Positions 26,539 to 34,202 of a stretch of DNA of 64,000 bases are shown in pieces (position 1 is the stretch's first letter; each line of letters begins with the position of its first letter). The DNA lies in NCBI GenBank assembly GCA_000721275.1, contig JOFO01000002.1, positions 248,001-312,000 on the forward strand. The letters run 5' to 3'. Below the pieces are notes generated by a model that was not told where the DNA came from, ran no database searches, and was given only the letters and a program-made list of their open reading frames with translations. The DNA is from Microtetraspora glauca (GTDB lineage: Bacteria; Actinomycetota; Actinomycetes; Streptomycetales; Streptomycetaceae). The position numbers and the translations under genes are program-made.

Positions 26539-28050
26539 TCAGTGACCGGCGGCGAGTTCGCCGCTGAGCTTGCCGTGCAGGTGAGCGCTGGGAGTGTTGA
26601 GCCCGGTGATCTCCACGGTCTTGCCGCGCTGGGCGTACTTGGTCTCGATCGCGTCGAGGGCAGCGACGGAGGAGGCGTCCCAGATGTGCGCCGAGCTCAG
26701 GTCGATGATCACCTTGTCAGGGTCGGTGGCGTAGTTGAACTGGCCCACCAGGTCGTTGGAGGAGGCGAAGAACAGCTCGCCGGTGACCCGGTAGACCACC
26801 GTCTTGCCGTCGGGGTCGACCACGGCGGTGACCTCGGCGAGGTGGGCGACCCGCTTGGCGAAGATGACCATGGCGGTGACGGAGCCCAGGACGACGCCGA
26901 TGGCGAGGTTGTGGGTGGCGACGACTGCGGCGACGGTGATCACCATGACGGCGATCTCGCCGGCGGGCATCCGCTTGAGGGTCTTCGGGGCGATGGAGTG
27001 CCAGTCGAAGGTCGCGAACGACACCATGACCATGACGGCGACCAGGGCGGCCATGGGGATGTCGGAGACGACCGGGCCGAAGACGATGCACAGCACCATC
27101 AGGAACGCGCCCGCGAGGAAGGTCGAGACGCGAGTGCGGGCGCCGGAGACCTTCACGTTGATCATCGTCTGGCCGATCATCGCGCAGCCGCCCATGCCGC
27201 CGAAGAAGCCGGTGACGATGTTGGCGACGCCCTGGCCGATGGACTCTCGGGTCTTGTTGGAGTGGGTGTCGGTGATGTCGTCGACCAGCTTCGCGGTCAT
27301 CAGCGACTCCATCAGTCCGACCAGCGCCATCGCGAACGCATACGGGGCGATCGTCGTCAGCGTGTCGAGCGTGAACGGCACGTCCGGCAGGCCCGGCACG
27401 GGCAGGGAGGACGGCAGTTCGCCCTTGTCGCCGACGGTCGGCACCGCGATGGCCGCACCGACAGTGATGACGGTCAGGATGACGATGGAGACCAGCGGGG
27501 CCGGGATCACGGTGGTGATCTTCGGGAAGAACACCATGAGTGCCAGGCCGGCGGCGATCAGCGGGTAGACGGGCCAGGGAACGTCGGTCATCTCGGGGAC
27601 CTGCGCCATGAAGATCAGGATCGCGAGGGAGTTGACGAAGCCGACCATGACCGAGCGCGGGATGAACCGCATCAGCCTCGCGACGCCGAGCGCGCCGAGG
27701 ATCACCTGGAAGACGCCGGCCAGGATGACGGCCGCGATCAGGTAGCCCAGGCCGTGCTCACGGTTGAGCGGGGCGATGACGAGGGCGATGGCACCGGTCG
27801 CGGCGGAGATCATCGCCCGCCGGCCACCGACGATCGAGATGACGACGGCCATGGTGAAGGAGGCGAACAGACCGATCGCCGGGTCCACGCCCGCGATGAT
27901 CGAGAACGAGATGGCCTCGGGGATCAGCGCGAGGGCGACGACCAGGCCGGCCAGGACCTCGGTGCGCCAGACCTTCGGGTCGGAGATCCAGTCGGGCTTC
28001 AGGCCACGCAGGCGCGCGGCCGGGGACACAACAGTGGCAGCAGAAGACAA
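26539..28050 (-). CDS. SulP family inorganic anion transporter, element copy
   Basis: 503 residues. The SulP membrane domain (SDPKVWRTEVLAGLVVALAL, IPEAISFSIIAGVDPAIGLF, GGMGGCAMIGQTMINVKVSG) has about 10-12 hydrophobic segments and is followed by a cytoplasmic STAS domain (VIIDLSSAHIWDASSVAALD). SulP proteins import sulfate or bicarbonate; the anion is not decided here. It starts at TTG 28050, aligning with the paralogue at 33793, and has no clear ribosome site. A conserved 14-residue leader peptide gene and a MerR-type operator lie upstream. Near-paralogue of 32282-33793. Confidence 0.93.
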   Translation of the reverse strand: MSSAATVVSPAARLRGLKPDWISDPKVWRTEVLAGLVVALALIPEAISFSIIAGVDPAIGLFASFTMAVVISIVGGRRAMISAATGAIALVIAPLNREHGLGYLIAAVILAGVFQVILGALGVARLMRFIPRSVMVGFVNSLAILIFMAQVPEMTDVPWPVYPLIAAGLALMVFFPKITTVIPAPLVSIVILTVITVGAAIAVPTVGDKGELPSSLPVPGLPDVPFTLDTLTTIAPYAFAMALVGLMESLMTAKLVDDITDTHSNKTRESIGQGVANIVTGFFGGMGGCAMIGQTMINVKVSGARTRVSTFLAGAFLMVLCIVFGPVVSDIPMAALVAVMVMVSFATFDWHSIAPKTLKRMPAGEIAVMVITVAAVVATHNLAIGVVLGSVTAMVIFAKRVAHLAEVTAVVDPDGKTVVYRVTGELFFASSNDLVGQFNYATDPDKVIIDLSSAHIWDASSVAALDAIETKYAQRGKTVEITGLNTPSAHLHGKLSGELAAGH

Positions 28051-28233
28051 GGGAGACGGAACCTGTCGTGCTCGGGCACACCCCGTTCGGCAGGCCGGGG
28101 TACGCGGGAGAGGACGCGGAGAAGCCAGGCCGGCACCCGCGTGCGGCGCCGCGAAATGCGGAGCCGGAAGTCGAAAGAGGACAGAGCAGCTACGGCCGTC
28201 AGTACGGCCGGGCTCACGTCCCGAGGCGAAGCA

Positions 28234-28278
28234 TCACGGCGGGCAGGCGGCAGCGCCGGGCGTCGTGGGCTCGCGCAC
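28234..28278 (-). CDS. leader peptide upstream of sulP (element copy)
   Basis: A 14-codon frame, MREPTTPGAAACPP-stop, starts at GTG 28278. The Shine-Dalgarno AGGAG is at 28285-28289, spaced 6 nt. The same frame with the same ribosome site occurs upstream of the second sulP (33975-34019), and 13 of 14 residues are identical. It lies in the sulP leader between the MerR-type operator and the sulP start, 183 nt before sulP. A Cys-Pro-Pro end before the stop could stall ribosomes, so attenuation is inferred. Confidence 0.65.
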   Translation of the reverse strand: MREPTTPGAAACPP

Positions 28279-28374
28279 GCTTCTCTCCTGCAAGAATCGG
28301 AACTTCGCCGGGGGCACCATCGGCCCCGACATGGCAACGGCGAGAGAGCGGAACACTGCTCTCACCACCAGCAA

Positions 28375-28398
28375 CTCTACCCTAACGTTAGAGTAGAG
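28375..28398. promoter_or_regulatory. MerR-type operator in the divergent sulP-merR promoter
   Basis: A 24-bp near-perfect palindrome with arms CTCTAC and GTAGAG and centre TAACGTTA; only one symmetric pair fails. It is AT-rich within GC-rich DNA, and -10-like TAGAGAT and TAGAGT hexamers face both ways. The paralogous region has the equivalent site at 34117-34140. Confidence 0.75.
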
Positions 28399-28461
28399 AT
28401 CGGCGGCGCCCATCCGGGACCGAGACCGCCGGGAACGAGAAGGGCCAGAGGGATAACGGGC

Positions 28462-28875
28462 GTGGACGGCAAGCACATGCAGATCGGCGAGGTCGCCGCA
28501 CGGACCGAACTGTCCCTGCGCACCATCCGCCACTGCGAGGAAACCGGCCTCGTCGTCCCCTCCGCCCGCTCCCAGGGCGGCTTCCGCCTCTACACCGAGA
28601 ACGACGTCGCCCGCCTCATGGTCATCCGCCGCATGAAGCCGCTCGGCTTCACCCTGGACCAGATGCGCGATCTTCTCGACGCCACCGACCGCCTCGACGC
28701 GGACTCCGCCCTCGGTGCCGACGAGCGCGCGGCCCTCCTGGAACGCGTCCGCACCTACCAGCAGGAAGCCGCCGAGCAGGTCGAGAAGCTCCGCGTCCAG
28801 CTCTCCCGCGCCGAAGACTTCGAGGGCACCCTGCGTGCCCGGCTGGAACGAAACGCGCCCACCGCCCGAGCCTGA
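28462..28875 (+). CDS. MerR family regulator, element copy
   Basis: 137 residues from GTG 28462 (GAGGG about 9 nt upstream); ATG 28477 is an alternative. The helix-turn-helix and wing are QIGEVAARTELSLRTIRHCE, GGFRLYTENDVARLMVIRR and PLGFTLDQMRDLL, followed by a coiled-coil dimer helix (LLERVRTYQQEAAEQVEKL). Residue 25 is Cys where the paralogue at 34203 has the usual Tyr. It has no effector-domain cysteines at the C-terminus, so metal sensing is not obvious. It probably regulates sulP. Confidence 0.9.
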   Translation: MDGKHMQIGEVAARTELSLRTIRHCEETGLVVPSARSQGGFRLYTENDVARLMVIRRMKPLGFTLDQMRDLLDATDRLDADSALGADERAALLERVRTYQQEAAEQVEKLRVQLSRAEDFEGTLRARLERNAPTARA

Positions 28876-28893
28876 CGAGGGCCCCCGCAGGGG

Positions 28894-29211
28894 TCAGCCG
28901 TCGACACGGGCCGCAGAGGCGAGGGCCCGGCGGAGCTGTTCGAGGTCCGGCGCCCCGGACAGACCACTCACGGTCCGATACATCCGGCAGGCCAGCCCCG
29001 GCGGCCGGTCAGGCTCGACGAACGGGTCGCGGCCGTCGATCAGGATCGTCGGCGAGCCGATGAACCCGCACCGCTCGGCCTCGGCCTGGTCGGCGATCAC
29101 CCGGGTGGTGAAGCCCTCGCCGAGGCCGACGGCGTCCAACGCCTGACGCAGCCGCTCAGCGGCGGGCTGAGCGTTGGGGCAGTCGGCCACGACTAGGACC
29201 TCGATCTCCAT
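28894..29211 (-). CDS. thioredoxin-fold protein (small, cargo)
   Basis: 105 residues from the ATG at 29211. It starts as a thioredoxin-like fold (MEIEVLVVADCPNAQPAAER) with one Cys where the CXXC motif would begin (DCPN), and has a cis-Pro loop IGSPTILIDGRDPF and a GLACRMYRT segment. Similar proteins are often annotated as thioredoxin or alkylmercury-lyase-like; no MerB features are visible. It is convergent with merR, 18 nt apart. The redox role is uncertain. Confidence 0.8.
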   Translation of the reverse strand: MEIEVLVVADCPNAQPAAERLRQALDAVGLGEGFTTRVIADQAEAERCGFIGSPTILIDGRDPFVEPDRPPGLACRMYRTVSGLSGAPDLEQLRRALASAARVDG

Positions 29212-29481
29212 GCCTCGAGGGTCGCACTTTCCGGCGTCGCAGGGGCGTCGACCCCGGCCGTGAAGACCACTCGGCGTCTCCGCCCCTGGGCATGAGCGGC
29301 GAACCGCTCCAGACTCGCTTCGGCGAGGGCACAGCACAGTGACCTCGCCGCCCGCAGTCCGCACACAGTCCGCAGGACACCCGATCAAGACCGTCGCACC
29401 CCATCGCCAGCCATCAACAAAAGGCCAGGTCAGCGCCCCGCAGGGGAGTTCCCCGCAGGTCACCGACCCAGCCCATTACTA
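29212..29481. other. right end of element: non-coding, with candidate integrase arm sites
   Basis: No gene is supported in these 270 nt. CAGGTCAG (29426-29433) and GCAGGTCA (29455-29462) lie within 60 nt of attR. The reverse complement of the same motif is at 15846-15855 beside attL. CCCCGCAGG occurs twice (about 29436 and 29451). These may be arm-type binding sites for the integrase or excisionase. Confidence 0.45.
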
Positions 29482-29500
29482 GGAGACCAAGAAGGCCTGA
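29482..29500 (+). other. attR core
   Basis: GGAGACCAAGAAGGCCTGA, a copy of the sodN 3' end with the presumed original GCC Ala codon. Chromosomal sodN 3'UTR sequence resumes directly after it. Confidence 0.88.
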
Positions 29501-29590
29501 CCCAGGCCCTCCCTCTCCCCCTGCCCCACCGCAGGCCAGAGGACGACGGCACGGCCCGCCCGGACACCCCGGCGCGGGCCGTCGCCGTTT
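29501..29590 (+). ncRNA. displaced sodN 3'UTR with terminator (s-SodF-like)
   Basis: These 90 nt are the DNA that would follow sodN without the element. They start with a C/T-rich run (CCAGGCCCTCCCTCTCCCC) able to pair with purine-rich ribosome sites. They end in a stem-loop (29547-29563 with 29569-29587) followed by TTT. In S. coelicolor a roughly 90-nt RNA, s-SodF, is cut from the sodN 3'UTR and represses sodF; position and size fit. Whether it is still made here, without sodN read-through, is unknown. Confidence 0.6.
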
Positions 29591-29745
29591 CCACGGGGGT
29601 GCCATCTTCCGTGCGGCGTCCTCGTGTGAGGGGTCGGCAGCGGGGTCGTGGGGTGTCACGTTTCGTCGTTCTCGTCGGTCGTAGGGGGGTGAGACGACAA
29701 CTCGCCGCTGCCGCGTGGCAGTCGGATGAGAGAGACGAGGTCGGG

Positions 29746-30531
29746 ATGGAGCCTTTGCTGGTGACCGGTGGGACCGGGAAGCTGGGGCGGGCCGTGGTGC
29801 GGCGGCTCGGTGACGGGGGGCGGGAGGTGCGGGTGCTGAGCCGCCGGGAGCGGCCTTCCGGGCCGGCGGCGGCGTACCGGCACGTGGTCGGGGACCTGCG
29901 GACGGGGCGGGGGCTGGACGATGCCGTGCGCGGGGTGGGGGCCGTCGTGCACTGCGCCACCACGTACGGCAGGGGGGACGTCGCGGCGACGCGGAATCTG
30001 ATCGACGCGGCCCTGCGGAGCGGGAGCCGTCCGCACCTGGTGTACGTCTCCATCGTCGGCGTCGACGTCATCCCCGTGCCCTACTACCGCGACAAGCTCG
30101 CGGCCGAGCGGATGATCGCGGACTGCGGGCTGCCGTGGACGGTGCAGCGGGCCACGCAGTTCCACGATCTCGTGGCGGCCTTCTTCGCGTGGCAGCGGCG
30201 GCTTCCGCTGACACTGGCCCTTCGGCGGTTCCGGTTCCAGCCGATCGACGTCCGCGACGTCGCCGACCGGCTGGCCGGTCTCGCCCTGAGCGAGCCAGCC
30301 GGGCGGGCGCCCGACATCGGCGGGCCGCAGGTGTGCGACATGCGCGACCTCGCCGCCGCGTACAACAGGGCGCACGGTCTCCGTCGGCGTGTCGTCTCCC
30401 TGCCCGTGCCGGGGAGGATCGCCCGCGCTTTCGCCGGGGGCGCGAACCTCGTCCCGCACCACGGCGTCGGCACCCTCACCTTCGCCGATTTCCTCGCCGG
30501 CCGGCGCGAGCGCGAGGAGGACGGCGCATGA
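29746..30531 (+). CDS. NAD(P)H-binding atypical SDR (NmrA-like)
   Basis: 261 residues starting MEPLLVTGGTGKLGRAVVRR, the glycine-rich TGGTGKLG nucleotide motif of atypical short-chain dehydrogenases. VVHCATTYGRGDVAATRNLI and LVYVSIVGVDVIPVPYYRDK give the usual core, with YYRDK in the position of the YxxxK pair. The ATG at 29746 has GAGG 5 nt upstream. It overlaps the next gene as ATGA. The substrate is unknown. Confidence 0.9.
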   Translation: MEPLLVTGGTGKLGRAVVRRLGDGGREVRVLSRRERPSGPAAAYRHVVGDLRTGRGLDDAVRGVGAVVHCATTYGRGDVAATRNLIDAALRSGSRPHLVYVSIVGVDVIPVPYYRDKLAAERMIADCGLPWTVQRATQFHDLVAAFFAWQRRLPLTLALRRFRFQPIDVRDVADRLAGLALSEPAGRAPDIGGPQVCDMRDLAAAYNRAHGLRRRVVSLPVPGRIARAFAGGANLVPHHGVGTLTFADFLAGRREREEDGA

Positions 30532-30944
30532 GCGGGGCGAGAGCGGTGTGGGTGCGCGCCGGGCTGGCCTTCCTCGCCGTGGTCTCCGCCGTGCTGGGCC
30601 TGTACGTCCTCCTCTCGCCCGAGGGGTTCTTCAGCTGGTCCTGGGTCAACCTGGGCATGGCCTACAACCCGCACCTGACGCTCGACTACGGGGCGATGAA
30701 CCTGGCCGCCGCGATTCCTCTCGCCGGCGCCGCCGTGGTGATGACCCCGGCCTTCGCCCGCACCGCCCTGGCCTCGTACGCGACGTGGTCCACCGCGCAC
30801 TTCCTCATCCACGTGCGCTTCCGCTCCCACGCCGTCGCCCACACCTCCGCCGCCGAAGCCGGCCTGCTCCTCGGCGTGCTGGGCATCGGCGTCGTGATCC
30901 CGGTCGCGCTGCTCCTGCTCACGTTCGGTCGCGGCCGGCGGTGA
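30528..30944 (+). CDS. small integral membrane protein
   Basis: 138 residues with four hydrophobic segments (AGLAFLAVVSAVLGLYVLL; NLAAAIPLAGAAVVM; TALASYATWSTAHFLIHV; LLLGVLGIGVVIPVALLLL). It resembles DoxX-like or DUF4267-type four-helix membrane proteins, but I cannot name the family. It is translationally coupled to the SDR gene by ATGA and probably works with it. Confidence 0.85.
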   Translation: MSGARAVWVRAGLAFLAVVSAVLGLYVLLSPEGFFSWSWVNLGMAYNPHLTLDYGAMNLAAAIPLAGAAVVMTPAFARTALASYATWSTAHFLIHVRFRSHAVAHTSAAEAGLLLGVLGIGVVIPVALLLLTFGRGRR

Positions 30945-30988
30945 CGCCGAGCGGTCCGTTGTCCGACCGCCCGCCTATGCTGCGCCGC

Positions 30989-32245
30989 ATGGCGGACGAA
31001 CGCGCGGGTGGGGTGGGCTCCTGGGGGGTCTGCGAGCTGGTGGTCCACTATTCCGTCGCCGCTCCGAGCGAGGCGGACGCCCGCGCCGTGGCGGCGGCGC
31101 TGGCCCGGCGGGGGCACCGGTGGGTGACCGTGCGGCCCGTGTACCTGCCGCATCTGGATCCCGGGCACCACCTGTTCGGCAGGCCCGCGTTCTCGCGGCC
31201 CGAGCTGGAGGGCTGGTGGAGCGTCGACAGCCTCGTGGACGAAGAGGCGCCCGACGCGGCCTCCGAGTCCCATCAGCACGACTGCGAGAGGAAGGCCGTC
31301 GACGCGGTCGCCCGCGCGCACGGCGGGTTCTGGAACAGCGGGTCCCTGGCCCGCCGGGAGACCAAGCTGTCCGGGTTCGACCGCCGGGGGCTGGTCCATG
31401 AGCACGACGAGGAGCACGCCCACCGCGTGCGGCGCGAGGTGGTCGCGCGCTTCCCTCCGCCGGTACGGGAGCCGGTCCCGGCCGCGCCGCTCCGGTGCGC
31501 CACCGCCGACCGGTCGTACCCGCCCGTGCTGGAGTGCGTGCGGGAGGTCGCGCGCGATCTGGAGGCCCGTGGGGGCGGGCTGCCCGCCGGGACGGCGTGG
31601 TGGCTCACCGGGGAGGCGGAGGACTTCTCCGGCGACCGCGAGGTCGTCTTCGAACTGGCCGACGCGGTCATGCACCAGGGGACCTGCTATCCGCACACCG
31701 CGGAGGAGATACCGCTGCTGGCCGGTCTCGCGGGCCATGCGGACGTCCGTCCCGCGCACCGGGCCCTGTTCCTCACGTTCCTGTACGAAGCGGCCACCAT
31801 CGGCCTGCGGCTGGCCGCTTCCGGGGCCGACCGCAGGGTCGCCCTGGGGCTTCCGCTGGAGGAGACGGCGGACGAACGCGCCGCCCGCCGTGCGGTCGAA
31901 GCCGCCGCGCCGCGCCTCCTGGACCGGTGGGACGGCGAGGACGAAGCCGTACGGTTCGCCCTCGCCGGCCTCGCGGCGGCGACCCGGCACGGGGCCTCGC
32001 GTCACCGCGTCCGGCGCCTGGCCGAGCGCTGGCCGGCCGGGCCCCGGGCGGACGCCCTGCGCCTCGTGCTCGCCCTGACCGCGCCCGGCGACGCCGAAGT
32101 GGTCACCGTCCTCCGGGACATGGCCGGAAACGGCACCCTTCCTCCCCGCCGGATCCCGAGTCCCCTCGCGCCCCCGCGCGGCGCGGCGCTCGTTCTGCTC
32201 AAGCCGCTGCTGGAGCGGGAGGTGTCCTCACTGCCGGCCGCATGA
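30989..32245 (+). CDS. hypothetical protein, 418 residues
   Basis: I do not recognise this protein. It has no signal peptide or membrane segment. Residues 10-170 (SWGVCELVVHYSVAAPSEAD, HQHDCERKAVDAVARAHGGF) look like a compact domain. The C-terminal part is helical and repeat-like (LVLALTAPGDAEVVTVLRDM). ATG 30989 is chosen over 30977 because a TATGCT -10 (30976-30981) lies exactly 7 nt upstream, implying a leaderless mRNA. It is convergent with the second sulP. Confidence 0.8.
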   Translation: MADERAGGVGSWGVCELVVHYSVAAPSEADARAVAAALARRGHRWVTVRPVYLPHLDPGHHLFGRPAFSRPELEGWWSVDSLVDEEAPDAASESHQHDCERKAVDAVARAHGGFWNSGSLARRETKLSGFDRRGLVHEHDEEHAHRVRREVVARFPPPVREPVPAAPLRCATADRSYPPVLECVREVARDLEARGGGLPAGTAWWLTGEAEDFSGDREVVFELADAVMHQGTCYPHTAEEIPLLAGLAGHADVRPAHRALFLTFLYEAATIGLRLAASGADRRVALGLPLEETADERAARRAVEAAAPRLLDRWDGEDEAVRFALAGLAAATRHGASRHRVRRLAERWPAGPRADALRLVLALTAPGDAEVVTVLRDMAGNGTLPPRRIPSPLAPPRGAALVLLKPLLEREVSSLPAA

Positions 32246-32281
32246 GAGGGGCGGGCCCGCTGAGGCGGGGGCCGGCCGTGG

Positions 32282-33793
32282 TCAGTGGCCGGGGGTGAGT
32301 TCGCCGGTGAGGCGGGTGTGGAGGTCGGCGCTGGGGGTGTTGAGGCCGGTGATCCGGACGGTCTTGCCGCGCTGGGCGTACCTCGTCCCGATCGCGTCGA
32401 GGGCGGCGACGGAGGAGGCGTCCCAGATGTGGGCGGCGCTCAGGTCGATGATCACCCGGTCGGGGTCGGTGGCGTAGGCGAAGCGGCCGACGAGGTCGTT
32501 GGAGGACGCGAAGAACAGGGCGCCGGTGACCCGGTAGACGACCGTCGTGCCGTCGGGGTCGGTGACGGCGGTGACGTCGGCGAGGCGGGCGACGCGCTGG
32601 GCGAAGACGACCATGGCGGTGACCGAGCCCAGGACGACGCCGATGGCGAGGTTGTGGGTGGCGACGACCGCGGCGACCGTGAGCACCATGACGGTGATCT
32701 CGCCGGCCGGCATCCGCCTGAGGGTCTTCGGGGCGATCGAGTGCCAGTCGAAGGTCGCGCACGACACCATGACCATGACGGCGACCAGCGCGGCCATCGG
32801 GATGTCGGAGACGACCGGCCCGAAGACGATGCAGAGGACCATGAGGAAGGCCCCGGCGAGGAACGTCGAGACGCGGGTGCGGGCGCCGGAGACCTTCACG
32901 TTGATCATCGTCTGGCCGATCATGGCGCAGCCGCCCATGCCGCCGAGGAAGCCGGTGACGATGTTGGCGACGCCCTGGCCGATGGACTCGCGGGTCTTGT
33001 TCGAGGGGGTGTCGGTGATCTCGTCGACCAGCTTCGCGGTCATCAGCGACTCCATCAGGCCGACCAGCGCCATCGCGAACGCGTACGGGGCGATCGTCGT
33101 CAGCGTGTCCAAGGTGAAGGGCACGTCCGGCAGGCCGGGCACGGGCAGGGAGGTCGGCAGGGCGCCCTTGTCGCCCACGGTCGGCACCGCGATCCCGGCC
33201 GCCACGGTGATCACGGTCAGGATGACGATGGACACGAGCGGGGCGGGGACCGCGGTGGTGACCTTCGGGAAGAACACCATGAGCGCCAGGCCGGCGGCGA
33301 TCAGCGGGTAGACGGCCCACGGCACGTCGCGCATCTCCGGGATCTGGGCCATGAAGATCAGGATCGCGAGGGAGTTGACGAAGCCGACCATCACCGAGCG
33401 CGGCACGAACCGCATCAGCCGCGCCACGCCCAGCGCCCCCAGGACCACCTGGAACACGCCGGCGAGGATGACGGCGGCGACCAGGTGGCCGAGGCCGTGC
33501 TCGCGGTTCAGCGGGGCGATCACGAGGGCGACGGCGCCGGTGGCGGCGGAGATCATCGCCCGCCGGCCGCCGACGACCGAGATGACGACGGCCATGGTGA
33601 AGGAGGCGAAGAGCCCGATCGCCGGGGCCACGCCCGCGATGATCGAGAACGAGATGGCCTCGGGGATCAGCGCCAGGGCGACGACCAGACCGGCGAGGAC
33701 CTCGGTACGCCAGACCTTCGGGTCGGAGATCCAGTCGGGCTTCAGACCGCGCAGGCGCGCGGCCGGGGACACGGCGGGGGCAGCGGAGGACAC
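32282..33793 (-). CDS. SulP family inorganic anion transporter, chromosomal copy
   Basis: 503 residues, the same length as the element copy and nearly the same sequence throughout the membrane and STAS domains. Differences are concentrated at the C-terminus. The GTG at 33793 aligns with the TTG start of the paralogue. Upstream are the same leader peptide gene (33975-34019) and MerR-type operator. Sulfate or bicarbonate uptake is the family role. The pair is a direct repeat of 26539-28875 at an offset of 5,743 bp. Confidence 0.93.
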   Translation of the reverse strand: MSSAAPAVSPAARLRGLKPDWISDPKVWRTEVLAGLVVALALIPEAISFSIIAGVAPAIGLFASFTMAVVISVVGGRRAMISAATGAVALVIAPLNREHGLGHLVAAVILAGVFQVVLGALGVARLMRFVPRSVMVGFVNSLAILIFMAQIPEMRDVPWAVYPLIAAGLALMVFFPKVTTAVPAPLVSIVILTVITVAAGIAVPTVGDKGALPTSLPVPGLPDVPFTLDTLTTIAPYAFAMALVGLMESLMTAKLVDEITDTPSNKTRESIGQGVANIVTGFLGGMGGCAMIGQTMINVKVSGARTRVSTFLAGAFLMVLCIVFGPVVSDIPMAALVAVMVMVSCATFDWHSIAPKTLRRMPAGEITVMVLTVAAVVATHNLAIGVVLGSVTAMVVFAQRVARLADVTAVTDPDGTTVVYRVTGALFFASSNDLVGRFAYATDPDRVIIDLSAAHIWDASSVAALDAIGTRYAQRGKTVRITGLNTPSADLHTRLTGELTPGH

Positions 33794-33974
33794 GGGGCGG
33801 AACCTGTCGTTGCTCGGGCACGACCCGTACGGCGGACCGGGGACGTGCGGAAGGGCGCGGAGCGGCCGGGCCGGCGCACCGCGGACGGCACCGCTACGCG
33901 CGGCGGCCAAGGGCGGGGAGGGGGTTCGCGGGGAAGGGAGCGCGGCGCGCGCTCTCACGTCCCGGAGCGGAGGG

Positions 33975-34019
33975 TCACGGCGGGCAGGCGGCGGCGCCGG
34001 GCGTCCTGGGCTCGCGCAC
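33975..34019 (-). CDS. leader peptide upstream of sulP (chromosomal copy)
   Basis: A 14-codon frame, MREPRTPGAAACPP-stop, from GTG 34019 with AGGAG at 34026-34030, spaced 6 nt. It differs from the element copy by one residue (Arg for Thr) and one synonymous Ala codon. Its stop is 181 nt before sulP. Conservation of frame, start, ribosome site and stop in both paralogues supports translation. Confidence 0.65.
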   Translation of the reverse strand: MREPRTPGAAACPP

Positions 34020-34116
34020 GCTGCTCTCCTGCGAGAATTCGATACGTCGCCGGGGGCGCCGTCGGCCCCGGCACGGCAACGGCGGGGCCGCGGAACGCCG
34101 CCCTCGCCACCCACAA

Positions 34117-34140
34117 CTCTACCCTGACGTGAGGGTAGAG
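34117..34140. promoter_or_regulatory. MerR-type operator in the second sulP-merR promoter
   Basis: Perfect 9-bp arms CTCTACCCT and AGGGTAGAG around GACGTG. It is the equivalent of 28375-28398 but fully symmetric in the arms. Confidence 0.75.
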
Positions 34141-34202
34141 ATCGGCCGTGCCCCTCGGGGGCCGGGCCGCCGGACGAGGAGAAGGGCCAGGGGAGCACGG
34201 GC

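Larger units (their letters stand above)
15812..29500. mobile_element. integrative mobilizable element inserted in the 3' end of sodN
   Basis: About 13.7 kb bounded by a 19-bp direct repeat with one mismatch (15812-15830 and 29482-29500). It holds a tyrosine integrase next to the left end, a regulator, an excisionase-like protein, a DUF3631 ATPase, MobC and a relaxase. Cargo genes follow: a regulator/methyltransferase operon, a GHKL/tRNA-ligase-like/ASCH operon, SulP, MerR and a thioredoxin-like protein. No FtsK/TraB-type translocase or spread genes are seen, so it resembles an integrative mobilizable element rather than a self-transmissible actinomycete ICE. The boundaries follow from the repeat and from the sodN 3' terminator reappearing after the right copy. 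Confidence 0.88.

Noticed and set aside
15831..29500. CRISPR array or tRNA gene as integration target
   Set aside because: No regularly spaced repeats with spacers and no tRNA-like cloverleaf were seen; the attachment core is protein-coding sodN sequence.
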